Source: Streptomyces fagopyri
Lineage (GTDB): Bacteria > Actinomycetota > Actinomycetes > Streptomycetales > Streptomycetaceae
Assembly (NCBI RefSeq): GCF_009498275.1
Contig: NZ_CP045643.1
Location: 5,022,001 to 5,086,000 of the forward strand
Length of the DNA stretch: 64,000 nucleotides
Reading direction: 5' to 3'
How positions within the stretch are numbered: position 1 is the first letter of the stretch; every line of letters starts with the position of its first letter. This document shows, in pieces, positions 36,238-43,992 of the stretch. The notes beneath the pieces were generated by a model. The model worked only from the letters and a program-made list of their open reading frames with translations, was not told the DNA's origin and ran no database searches. The position numbers and the translations under genes are program-made.

Positions 36238-37140
36238 GTGGAGCCGGAACACGTCGCCGCCAATGGGCGGAACAGGTCACCACGGCCACAGAGCTCACAC
36301 CGTGAGGTGGCCGACGAGCTGCGCAGCCGGATCAGGTCCGGCAGGCTGCGGCCGGGCCAGCGCATGCCCACGCAGGCCAAGCTGGCCGACGAGTTCGGTG
36401 TCGAGCGCGGGGCCGTCCGTCAGGCGCTGCGCATCCTGCAGTCGGAGCACCTGCTCGTCAACGTGTCCAAGGGGAGCCCGGCCACCGTCGCCGACACCCT
36501 GGAACGGGCTCCGACCGGCCCCGAAGCCTCACCGCAGCCCACCACGGTGGCACTGGGCGGCCGGATCACGGCCGCCTTCGGGGCCCGGCACGTGCAGATC
36601 GACGCGCTGTGCCTGACCTCGATTTCGCTCACCCTTGCCATGGGCGAACCCCTCCGGCAAATTCACGCGGGCCGCATAGAACCAGCCAGGGTGGACGTGC
36701 GCGTCCTGCTCCCCAGCAGTGACATCGACCTGGCCTTCCCGGCCCCGGTGGACGCTTCCGCCGCGGGGCGGCTCCAGCGCAACTGGCTCATCAACCGCAA
36801 CGCCCAGGGTCAGGTGCTGCGCCACAACCTGCTCGCCCTGCGCGCCACGCACGGCATCGACGTCAACGTGTCCTTCCGCGCGCTGCCCTTCACCCCGCCC
36901 GTGAAGCTGTACCTGCTGAACGGGACCGAGGCGCTCTTCGCGTACTACACGCTGGCCAGGCGCGAGGAGGAGGTCGACCACGAGTACCTGGAGATGTACG
37001 ACGTCCAGGGCACCCAGTCGATGCTGTTCCCGTTCGCGCACGGAGCCGGGCAGCGGGACACCACCTTCGTGGAGCAGTCCCATCTGTGGTTCGACGCGCT
37101 GTGGGAGACCATCAGCTCGAAACTGCTGCTCTCGGGCTGA
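36238..37140 (+). CDS. devE: GntR-family regulator, DevE-like
   Basis: The 300 residues have a GntR winged-helix (about 18-90; REVADELRSRIRSGRLRPGQ, then LADEFGVERGAVRQALRILQ) and a C-terminal domain shared with DevA: VQIDALCLTSISLTLA, VRVLLPSSD, then RALPFTPPVKLYLLNGTEALF. In S. coelicolor devE is the paralogue lying just upstream of devA; the order here is the same. GTG 36238 is 6 bases after a -10 box; TTG 36232 is also in frame. The ligand is unknown. Confidence 0.88.
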   Translation: MEPEHVAANGRNRSPRPQSSHREVADELRSRIRSGRLRPGQRMPTQAKLADEFGVERGAVRQALRILQSEHLLVNVSKGSPATVADTLERAPTGPEASPQPTTVALGGRITAAFGARHVQIDALCLTSISLTLAMGEPLRQIHAGRIEPARVDVRVLLPSSDIDLAFPAPVDASAAGRLQRNWLINRNAQGQVLRHNLLALRATHGIDVNVSFRALPFTPPVKLYLLNGTEALFAYYTLARREEEVDHEYLEMYDVQGTQSMLFPFAHGAGQRDTTFVEQSHLWFDALWETISSKLLLSG

Positions 37141-37158
37141 CCGTCTCCCGGCCGGGGC

Positions 37159-37347
37159 TCACAGGGCGGGGCCGGCCACCAGCAGGGCGAGGACGACCGC
37201 CCCGATGGAGCTGCAGGTGGGGCTCTTCGCCTTGACGCCGATGGTGAGCAGCAGCAGACCGACGACGCCGGTCGTGCCGTACTGCCACTGGACGAACTGG
37301 TCGAAGCCGACGACGAAGAGGGCGGAGAGAAGGGCGATGGCGGGCAT
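37159..37347 (-). CDS. 62-residue two-helix membrane protein, module 2
   Basis: This is the homologue of the module-1 protein: FDQFVQWQYGTTG, IGVKAKS and SIGAVVLALLV align with the corresponding parts of the gene at 35830. AGGAGA precedes its ATG by about 7 bases. It lies between devE and devA, convergent with devE and divergent from devA. The conserved (F/D)xQxxQWxYG segment between the helices may face the cytoplasm. Function unknown. Confidence 0.85.
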   Translation of the reverse strand: MPAIALLSALFVVGFDQFVQWQYGTTGVVGLLLLTIGVKAKSPTCSSIGAVVLALLVAGPAL

Positions 37348-37466
37348 GGGCGGTTCTCCTGCTTCTACTGTGGCGTGGTGGTTCCTCTGGGGTGTGCGGG
37401 GGTGAGTCAGGGGAGCTGGAGATGCCTGGCTCGGTGGGGGAGGCAAAACTTCCGCCAACTCGACCA

Positions 37467-37481
37467 AGTTGGCTGCCAACT
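37467..37481. promoter_or_regulatory. operator-like palindrome AGTTGG-CTG-CCAACT
   Basis: It has the same arms and the same 48-base distance to the CAACT element as at 36136. It lies between the divergent module-2 membrane gene and devA. Confidence 0.7.
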
Positions 37482-37529
37482 CTGATTAGGTTGTCCCCAC
37501 TTGGCCGCCAGTCATAAACAACTTTGAAA

Positions 37530-37562
37530 CAACTCCCCGTAGATGGGCAGGAGTTGTAACGT
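37530..37562 (+). promoter_or_regulatory. devA promoter with CAACT-N17-AGTTG element
   Basis: CAACT (37530-37534) and AGTTG (37552-37556) directly precede the -10-like TAACGT (37557-37562). The GTG start follows 6 bases later, exactly as for devE. Confidence 0.65.
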
Positions 37563-37568
37563 TTGGTC

Positions 37569-38441
37569 GTGACCCAGGAGAACGTTGCAGTGAACGGCAG
37601 CAGAAGGCTTTCGCCGCAGGAGATCGCCGACGTCCTGAGGGATCGGATCCGGGCCGGGGACCTCAAGGCGGGAGACCGCCTGCCCACGCAGGCCGAGCTG
37701 GCGGAGGAGTTCGGTGTCGAGCGGGGGACCGTCCGGCAGGCTCTGCGCGCCCTTCAGGACGACGGCCTGCTCAGCAACGTCAGCAAGGGGAGTCCGCCCC
37801 GGATCGCGGAGCAGGCCCCGGCACAGGGCGAGCCCCAGACGACGATGGTCGGCCTGGCGCCCCGACTGGCGCAGGCGTTCTCGGCGCCGCACGTCCGCAT
37901 CGACGCGGCCTGCCTGACCGCGGAGACGCTCATGCTGGCGCTCGGCGAACCCGTCCGCCTGATCCACGAAGGCCGCCTGTGTCCCGAGTCGATCGACGTC
38001 CGCATCCTGCTTCCGTCCCGGGACATCAACCTGGCGTTCCCGGTCTCCGTCGACGGCCGGGCCGACGACGACCCGGTCCACGGGCGCTGGCTGGCCCAGC
38101 GCAACGCCCAGGTCCACGTCCTCCAGCACAACCTCCGCGCCCTGCGCTCCTCGCACGGTGTCGACGTGCGGGTGACGTTCCGGGCCCTCCCCTTCACCCC
38201 GCCCGTGAAGCTGTACCTTCTCAACGAGGCCGAGGCCCTGCTCGCGTACTACATGGTCACCCGGCGGGAGGAGGAGATGGCCGACGTGATGCTGGACATG
38301 TACGACGCCCTGGGGTCGGACTCCCTCCTCTTCTCCTTCGAGAAGCGGTCCGGGCAGCGGGACGCCGCGTTCGTGGAGCAATCCCAGAAGTGGTTCGACG
38401 CCCTCTGGGAAACCATCACCACGGACCTGACACTCTCTTAG
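37569..38441 (+). CDS. devA: GntR-family developmental regulator DevA
   Basis: The 290 residues have a GntR winged-helix (about 12-80; LADVL-type start, then LAEEFGVERGTVRQALRALQ) and the DevA-type C-terminal domain (VRIDAACLTAETLML, VRILLPSRD, RALPFTPPVKLYLLNEAEALL, ending with a Trp-containing FDALWETI helix). In S. coelicolor devA is needed for proper aerial development and forms an operon with devB. Here the devA stop overlaps the devB GTG by one base. The module-2 operators upstream suggest autoregulation. Confidence 0.92.
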   Translation: MTQENVAVNGSRRLSPQEIADVLRDRIRAGDLKAGDRLPTQAELAEEFGVERGTVRQALRALQDDGLLSNVSKGSPPRIAEQAPAQGEPQTTMVGLAPRLAQAFSAPHVRIDAACLTAETLMLALGEPVRLIHEGRLCPESIDVRILLPSRDINLAFPVSVDGRADDDPVHGRWLAQRNAQVHVLQHNLRALRSSHGVDVRVTFRALPFTPPVKLYLLNEAEALLAYYMVTRREEEMADVMLDMYDALGSDSLLFSFEKRSGQRDAAFVEQSQKWFDALWETITTDLTLS

Positions 38442-39178
38442 TGACTTCTGATACGAGGCAGACCGAACTGGTGACAGCGGAGACCGAGAACCTGCGAGAA
38501 ATGATCGAACGTGCTCGCTTCGTGCTCTTCGACTTCGACGGGCCGATCTGCCGGCTGTTCGCGGGGCATCTGGCGGAGAACGTCGCGAAGGACCTGGTGG
38601 AGTGGCTCGAACACCAGGGCATGCGGGGACTGCTGACGGAGGAGGAGCAGGTCCACCCGGACCCGATGGTCGTCCTGTACGCCGTGCACCGGCGTCATCC
38701 GCACAGCGACCTGGTGAGCGAGCTGGAGGAGCGCCTCACCCAGCAGGAGCTGAAGGCGGTGCCCTCCGCCTGGCCGACCCCGTACGCGGATCCGCTGATC
38801 CGGACCTGGAGCGCGGTGGGGGCGCGGCTGGCCATCGCGACCAACAACTCGGCCCGTACGGTGTCGGGCTACCTCGAAAGCCGTGGCCTGACCGACTGCT
38901 TCGCCCGCAACCTCTACGGCCGCACGCAGGACCTGAACCAGCTCAAGCCGCACCCGCACTGCCTCAACCGCGCGCTGAACGCCATGGGCGCCGCCCCCTC
39001 CGCCGCCCTGATGATCGGCGACGCCCCCTCCGACCACGAGGCCGCCCAACGGGCCGGCGTCCCCTTCCTCGGCTACGCGCGCAACGCGTACAAGGAGAAA
39101 CTGCTGCGCGCCGCGGGCGCCGAGACCGTGGTGACCTCACTGGAGCCGGTGCTGAGAGTGCTTCGGGGGCAGGGCTGA
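38441..39178 (+). CDS. devB: HAD-family phosphatase DevB
   Basis: The 245 residues contain all four HAD motifs: nucleophile Asp31 and acid/base Asp33 (LFDFDGPICRLF), motif II TNNSA, motif III Lys in LKPHPH, and motif IV IGDAPSDHEAA. The helical cap lies between motifs I and II. GTG 38441 overlaps the devA stop (TAGTG) and has no ribosome-binding site of its own, so translation is coupled to devA; GTG 38471 is an alternative. The substrate is unknown; its pairing with a ligand-binding regulator suggests it acts on the signal. Confidence 0.92.
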   Translation: MTSDTRQTELVTAETENLREMIERARFVLFDFDGPICRLFAGHLAENVAKDLVEWLEHQGMRGLLTEEEQVHPDPMVVLYAVHRRHPHSDLVSELEERLTQQELKAVPSAWPTPYADPLIRTWSAVGARLAIATNNSARTVSGYLESRGLTDCFARNLYGRTQDLNQLKPHPHCLNRALNAMGAAPSAALMIGDAPSDHEAAQRAGVPFLGYARNAYKEKLLRAAGAETVVTSLEPVLRVLRGQG

Positions 39179-39260
39179 CGGTGCCCTGGACCGACGACTG
39201 CGGTCGCGGGCGCACGCGCGGGCCCAGGCGAGGGTGCCGAACCGCGTCCGACCGGAGGCC

Positions 39261-39449
39261 TCAGGCCTGCATCTGCAGGGTCAGCAGGAAGAAGAGCCCC
39301 GCCGACCACCAGACCAGCCGGGCACTGTCCGCGCGTATGCCCACCACCAGACAGGTCAGCAGGAGCAGACCGGCCACTCCGAGCCTCGACCGGACCAGCT
39401 GCGCCGCGCCGAACTCCAGCGCGGCGACGACCAGTTGAAAGAAGACCAT
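39261..39449 (-). CDS. 62-residue two-helix membrane protein, module 3
   Basis: Same size and layout as the module-1 and module-2 proteins: a first helix to about 16, a short basic loop (RSRLG), a second helix ending VVGIRADS where the others have VGLKAKN/IGVKAKS, then a Trp-containing third segment. Sequence identity is low. ATG 39449 is preceded by GGGTGGGG; ATG 39467 is an in-frame alternative. It diverges from the third GntR regulator. Confidence 0.78.
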   Translation of the reverse strand: MVFFQLVVAALEFGAAQLVRSRLGVAGLLLLTCLVVGIRADSARLVWWSAGLFFLLTLQMQA

Positions 39450-39480
39450 GTGCCCCACCCCGTCCACTTCCGCGAGTCGA

Positions 39481-39509
39481 TCAACTACCCGTCCAATTGG
39501 ACTGGTTGA
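39481..39509. promoter_or_regulatory. operator-like nested inverted repeat, module 3
   Basis: A perfect 12-base palindrome GTCCAATTGGAC (39491-39502) is nested between TCAAC (39481-39485) and GTTGA (39505-39509). The outer half-sites resemble the CAACT/AGTTG boxes of modules 1 and 2, but the inner sequence differs. Confidence 0.6.
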
Positions 39510-39606
39510 CTTGGGATTGGTTTTCCCGGCCGAGCTGATCCCTTAACCGGGTCCCCGCGGCGACCGCTGCTTGACTGGAACTGGTTTGCTTGTCAGCCGA
39601 AAGAGG

Positions 39607-39612
39607 TACGGT
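39607..39612 (+). promoter_or_regulatory. -10-like TACGGT 6 bases before GTG start
   Basis: The spacing to the start codon equals that of the devE and devA starts, which again implies leaderless mRNA. No clear -35 box was seen. Confidence 0.45.
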
Positions 39613-39618
39613 CGCCGT

Positions 39619-40557
39619 GTGGACGACGAGCAGACCACCGAGGGGGGCGGCAGGGAGTTCTGGCGTGTCCTGGAGGAGCTGCGCGCCCGGCTGGGCAACG
39701 GCGTCTACCCGCTGGGCAGCTCGCTGCCGGCCCAGCGAGCCCTGGCCGACGAGCTGGGAGTCTCACGGGACACCGTGCAGCGGGCCCTGAGGGCACTGCA
39801 GAGCGAAGGCTGGATCGAGTCCCGGCAGGGCAGCGGCTCACGCGTAGTGAAGAGCCCCATACACCTCGGCAAGCCTCAGCAGGAGGCGCCCCGGGTGCGC
39901 GCGGCGCTGGGTACGTTCATCGCCCGTGCCTTCGCCCAGCCGGTCGTCCGATTGGACGTGTTCACCCTCACGTCCGAATCCCTGGACGCCCACATCCGGC
40001 TGCAGGCCGAGCGCATCCGCCTCGGCGGGGTGACACCTGAGCGCATCGAGTTGCGCATGCTGTTGCCCGCTACGTCACTGGAACTTCCGTACCCCCGCGC
40101 GAAACACCCTGCGAGTGAGGGAGAGGCGGAGCCCGAGGGGGCGTCCGAGGCGGAGGCCGGGCAACTGGACCAGTTGAACGGACGGCTCCAGGACCGCCTG
40201 CACGCCATCACCCGGCGGCACGCGATCTCGTTGCGCTCGGCGCTGCGGGACCTGAAGACGGAGGGACTGGTGCCCTCCGTACAGGTGGAGGTTCGGCACG
40301 TGCCGCTCACACCCGCGTTCAAGCTGTATCTGCGCCCGGGTGCCGAGGCCTTGTTCGGCCCGTACGAGGTGGTGGAACGTTCGATCCTCATGGACGACGA
40401 GACCGAGGTCGACGCCATCGACGTGCTCGGCCTGGGGTCGACACTCACCCGCCATGTCAACGACGAGGGTGATCCGGACTCCTCCGGTTCGGTGTTCGTG
40501 GAGAGCATGTGTGCCTGGTTCGATTCCTGCTGGAATCTTCTCGCGCGACCGGCCTGA
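39619..40557 (+). CDS. GntR-family regulator with DevA-type ligand domain, module 3
   Basis: The 312 residues carry a GntR winged-helix (FWRVLEELRARLGNGVYPLG, LADELGVSRDTVQRALRALQ) and a C-terminal domain with the DevA landmarks: VRLDVFTLTSESLDA, IELRMLLPATS, VRHVPLTPAFKLYLRPGAEALF and a closing CAWFDSCW. An acidic, Glu/Ala-rich insert (about 172-192) is unique to this copy. It is probably an additional paralogue beyond devE and devA. GTG 39619 is chosen from the -10 spacing. A small hairpin follows its stop. Confidence 0.85.
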   Translation: MDDEQTTEGGGREFWRVLEELRARLGNGVYPLGSSLPAQRALADELGVSRDTVQRALRALQSEGWIESRQGSGSRVVKSPIHLGKPQQEAPRVRAALGTFIARAFAQPVVRLDVFTLTSESLDAHIRLQAERIRLGGVTPERIELRMLLPATSLELPYPRAKHPASEGEAEPEGASEAEAGQLDQLNGRLQDRLHAITRRHAISLRSALRDLKTEGLVPSVQVEVRHVPLTPAFKLYLRPGAEALFGPYEVVERSILMDDETEVDAIDVLGLGSTLTRHVNDEGDPDSSGSVFVESMCAWFDSCWNLLARPA

Positions 40558-40580
40558 GACGACACCGGGTCCACCGGGCC

Positions 40581-40604
40581 TCCAGGAGCGAGGTGCCTCC
40601 TGGA
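40581..40604. terminator. short hairpin after the module-3 regulator
   Basis: The 8-bp stem TCCAGGAG/CTCCTGGA has an 8-base loop, and A/T-rich sequence follows. It is weaker than the other terminators in the window. Confidence 0.5.
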
Positions 40605-40642
40605 ATTAGAACTCTTCCTCAAGTGCGGAGCGATTTCCCATC

Positions 40643-40658
40643 CCCGCCCGCGGGCGGG
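40643..40658. promoter_or_regulatory. 16-base palindrome upstream of the double-kinase gene
   Basis: CCCGCCCGCGGGCGGG is a perfect palindrome 75 bases before the GTG at 40733. It may be an operator, or it may only reflect G/C-rich composition. Confidence 0.35.
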
Positions 40659-40732
40659 CATTACTGTGTGTCCTCACCCTCGTCGCGATGCATGAACATC
40701 AGCGATCACGCACAGCCATTCAGGAGTGACCC

Positions 40733-42973
40733 GTGGGCGTTCCGCTGATGCCCGGCCCGCCCGGCCCTCCGGCCCTGGAAGAGGCGGCGGACACGGCGTA
40801 CCGCGACTTCGTCCGCTATGCCAAGGCATTCGGATCGTTCGGCCGGGGTCACCACAACCTGAACTACATGGTGAGGCCGCTCACGGAACGTGACTCCCGG
40901 CTGGTGGCGTGCGACGACGGCGCGCCGGTGACGGTGCGGGAACGTATCCCCTCGGCGCTGCCCGTGGTCATCAGGACCTGGCAGGACGAGGCGGAGATCC
41001 TCAACACGATCTGGGACGTGCTGCCGCACGTTCCGCGATGCCTGGTCAAGCACCGTGATCTGACGATTCTCAGCTATGTGGAGGGCATGCCGCTGTCGCG
41101 CATCTGCCCGAACGACAATCCGCTGGACTCCGGCTTGGTTCTGGCACTCGCGGATCTCCTGGCGGACATGACGCAGGTGCGCAGACAGCATCTGCCTCCG
41201 CTGCCACCGTCCTGGCCCCGCTCCAGCCGTGACAGCAGAGCCTTTCTGCGGACGTTGGCGTTCGCGGCGGAGGAGCAGATCAGACAGCGCAATTGGGGCG
41301 AATTCGGCGGCCTTTTCGCGATGCTGGGCATTCCCGAGGACGCGCTAGTGCGATTCGCCGAGAGAGTGCCGGCGCTGATCAGCCGCCCCTTCAGTCTGCT
41401 CCACACCGACCTGCACCGGGACAACGTGATCGTCTCCTACGACGGTGACCCGCCCCTGATCTGCGTCGACTGGGAGCTTGCGAGCTACGGCGACCCGTTG
41501 CACGACCTTGCCACGCACCTCGTGCGGATGCGTTATCCCGACTACCAGTGGCCCGAGGTGATCGAGGCATGGCGTGAGGCGATGGGCCGACGGCGTCCCG
41601 CGGCGGTGCACGGGCTCGACCGCGACCTCAGGCACTACGTCGCCTTCGAGCGTGCCCAGTCCGTCTACCCGGACGTGATCCGCGCCGCGATGTCGCTGGG
41701 TGACTCCACCAGGCGGCAGGAACTGGACGCCGCGACCGGTGCGGTGCACCGGGCACTGCTGGCGGCCGAGGAACCACTGAGGCTCGCGAGAGTGCCGGAC
41801 GAGACTGCGATCGAGCGGATCCTCTTCAGGTGGAACGAGTCACACGGAGGCCGGTACGAACGTCACTGGTCCCGTCAGCCGATCGTTTGGAGGGCCGACG
41901 AGAGAATCCTTCCGCACCCGTGTTTTCCCAAGACGGCTGTGAGTGAGGCCCTGTTCGAGGAGGGGGCCGCGTCCGCGGACCGGGTGTTCAAAGGAACGGC
42001 TCATCTCAACACGGCGGTACGGGTGTCCGGCGTGCCCTTTCCCGTCATGGTCCGCCGGAAGGTCGGCACGGCGAACGCGCGGGAGCGCAGGTTCCTCCAC
42101 GAGCATGTCGTCCTCGGAGCCATCGAGCGGTCGAGCGTTTCGGTGCGTGCGCCGCGCGTGTTGGCTCTGGGGACCAGCGGCCTGACGGAACAGTTCACCA
42201 TCCACTCGTACGAAGGGCCGGCGGACGGGCTCCGGCCACCGGATCACCCCGTGGACGGTCTGCGCCCGTACGAGGCGGACGATCTCGTGGACCAACTGCT
42301 GGCCCTGACCTTCGTGGACTGTGACGAGTTGGATCAGGACATGAGGGGATTGAACTTCTACCCCGGACTCCGTGACGAGCTGGTTCGCATGGTGAACGAA
42401 TTGCCCAAGTCGACCCGGGACCTGATGCGAGAACTCGGGCTCCCCAACGGCTACCGCCTCGGCGAGATCTTCGACCGCCACACCCAGACCCTGGTACCGC
42501 GTCGACCCGTACTCCTGCACGGCGACCTCAACCCATGGAATCTGGTGCGCGCCGATAGAGGGTTGGTCCTCATCGACTGGGAGATGGCTCTCATAGGCGA
42601 CCCCCTGTACGACCTGGTCCGCCACATGCATCTGACGCCCACCCGGCCTGAGATCCGTGAGCGTCTGTTCGCCCGCTGGGCCCGTGTGCTGCCGGAGGAG
42701 TGCACGAAGGGCTGGTACGAGGACTGGCGGGTCTATCGGTGGATGGAAGTGGTCCGCTCGGCGTACGTGGATCTCGACCGCTTGGTGATGGGCGACAGCC
42801 TGGACGCGCCGAACGTCCGCCGGGCGGTGGACAGTTACGCGATGACTCTGGCCGGGGCCATCGCGGCGCTGGGCCTGCCGGGCAAACCTATGGCGAACCC
42901 CTACCTTGCCCGGGCGCTGCCGCACGGACACCATGGAGTCCAACGGACAGCTGGGGTCTCCGCGGATTTCTGA
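40733..42973 (+). CDS. tandem aminoglycoside-phosphotransferase-fold protein (two APH domains)
   Basis: The 746 residues contain two complete kinase-like halves. The first has the catalytic loop HTDLHRDN (about 223) and the metal-binding CVDWELASYGDPLHDLA (about 245). The second has HGDLNPWN (about 596) and IDWEMALIGDPLYDLVRH (about 615). Most APH enzymes have one such domain and about 300 residues. GTG follows AGGAG. The N-terminal half has the lysine-region-like VRERIPS. Substrates could be a small molecule or antibiotic; location beside devA-type genes suggests a signal metabolite, which is inference. Confidence 0.85.
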   Translation: MGVPLMPGPPGPPALEEAADTAYRDFVRYAKAFGSFGRGHHNLNYMVRPLTERDSRLVACDDGAPVTVRERIPSALPVVIRTWQDEAEILNTIWDVLPHVPRCLVKHRDLTILSYVEGMPLSRICPNDNPLDSGLVLALADLLADMTQVRRQHLPPLPPSWPRSSRDSRAFLRTLAFAAEEQIRQRNWGEFGGLFAMLGIPEDALVRFAERVPALISRPFSLLHTDLHRDNVIVSYDGDPPLICVDWELASYGDPLHDLATHLVRMRYPDYQWPEVIEAWREAMGRRRPAAVHGLDRDLRHYVAFERAQSVYPDVIRAAMSLGDSTRRQELDAATGAVHRALLAAEEPLRLARVPDETAIERILFRWNESHGGRYERHWSRQPIVWRADERILPHPCFPKTAVSEALFEEGAASADRVFKGTAHLNTAVRVSGVPFPVMVRRKVGTANARERRFLHEHVVLGAIERSSVSVRAPRVLALGTSGLTEQFTIHSYEGPADGLRPPDHPVDGLRPYEADDLVDQLLALTFVDCDELDQDMRGLNFYPGLRDELVRMVNELPKSTRDLMRELGLPNGYRLGEIFDRHTQTLVPRRPVLLHGDLNPWNLVRADRGLVLIDWEMALIGDPLYDLVRHMHLTPTRPEIRERLFARWARVLPEECTKGWYEDWRVYRWMEVVRSAYVDLDRLVMGDSLDAPNVRRAVDSYAMTLAGAIAALGLPGKPMANPYLARALPHGHHGVQRTAGVSADF

Positions 42974-43011
42974 CCTTCCGGCGGGCTTCGGCACGGGGGA
43001 GGGGACAGCGG

Positions 43012-43944
43012 ATGTCCGGTGGGTCGGGCAGAACGACCGACGGCGGCATGGGCGAACGCCTGAAGCGATTCCAGGGTCGGTACGAGCCGATGTTCACGCG
43101 CATCCTGCTCTTGACGATCTTTTTCACCGGAGTGACCGCCCAGTTCGTGAAACCTGTCGGAGACGCTCTGCAGGACAAGGCGTTCCTCGGCGGCGCGCTG
43201 CTCAGCCTCGTCGGGTATGTGCTGTACGACACGGTGAAGGACTTGGCCGCGTCGCTCAGGCTGCCCGTGCGGGCCCAGGTCGGCTCGCCGGAGCTGGGCA
43301 GCTTCGTGAGCGAGGCGTTCCGGGCCCGCACGGTGGAGATTCGTTTCCTCGGCTACACGGGAGAGACGCTCTACAACGAGCTCTATCACCGTCTGGAAGG
43401 GCTCCTGGACGATCCCGGACCGACCCGGCACGTGTCCGTCAGAGTGCTGATCCCGGACTTCGGACAGCCGATGATCGTTCCTTCCAGGGTCGGGGAAGAC
43501 GGTGTGACGCCGGTGGACGACCCGGACTACCGGAAGCGCCTGGAACTCAAGTGCCAGGAGTACGACCAGACGTTGTCAGGGATCGCGGAGCGCCTCACCA
43601 CAGGAGGACGGGTGACGGCGGAATGCGAGTACCGCCTGTATCCCGGCATACCGAAGGACAAGATCTGCATCTTCAACCGGGAACAGGTGCTGCACGGTCT
43701 CTACGACGTGGTTGCCCGGACCGTTCAGGGCAGCTCGGAGCCCGAGTTCTACGACCCCAAGGGCTACCGCACCGATCTCAACGTCTGGTCCCGCGCGGGA
43801 GGCGACGATTCCAAGTCCGTCATAGCTACGTGGAACAAACACCTCGACGACCTGTGGCGACTGTCGTCACCGCCGAGCTGGCACGTACTCACGCGTCCGA
43901 CTCGGCCTGCTCCTCGAACCCCTCCCGGGCCTCCACCCCGGTAG
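43012..43944 (+). CDS. membrane-anchored protein with a DevA-like ligand domain
   Basis: The 310 residues have two N-terminal membrane helices (about 25-42 and 50-67). The following cytoplasmic domain tracks the DevA C-terminal domain: VEIRFLGYTGETLYNEL, VSVRVLIPDF, a paired helix with RLELKCQEYDQTL, then YRLYPGIPKDKICIFNREQVL matching the RALPFTPPVKLYLLN segment. The match is by eye and weak. GGGGAGG precedes ATG 43012, 38 bases after the double-kinase gene, so the two are likely one operon. The tail (about 290-310) is Pro-rich. I know no described role. Confidence 0.75.
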   Translation: MSGGSGRTTDGGMGERLKRFQGRYEPMFTRILLLTIFFTGVTAQFVKPVGDALQDKAFLGGALLSLVGYVLYDTVKDLAASLRLPVRAQVGSPELGSFVSEAFRARTVEIRFLGYTGETLYNELYHRLEGLLDDPGPTRHVSVRVLIPDFGQPMIVPSRVGEDGVTPVDDPDYRKRLELKCQEYDQTLSGIAERLTTGGRVTAECEYRLYPGIPKDKICIFNREQVLHGLYDVVARTVQGSSEPEFYDPKGYRTDLNVWSRAGGDDSKSVIATWNKHLDDLWRLSSPPSWHVLTRPTRPAPRTPPGPPPR

Positions 43945-43992
43945 CCCCTTCGCCTCCCTCCGACTCGCCCCGCCGCTTCCGTCGCTCGCGGA

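Noticed and set aside
40643..40658. Palindrome CCCGCCCGCGGGCGGG as a firm operator
   Set aside because: It consists only of G and C in a G/C-rich spacer, so chance is likely; listed as a weak site only.
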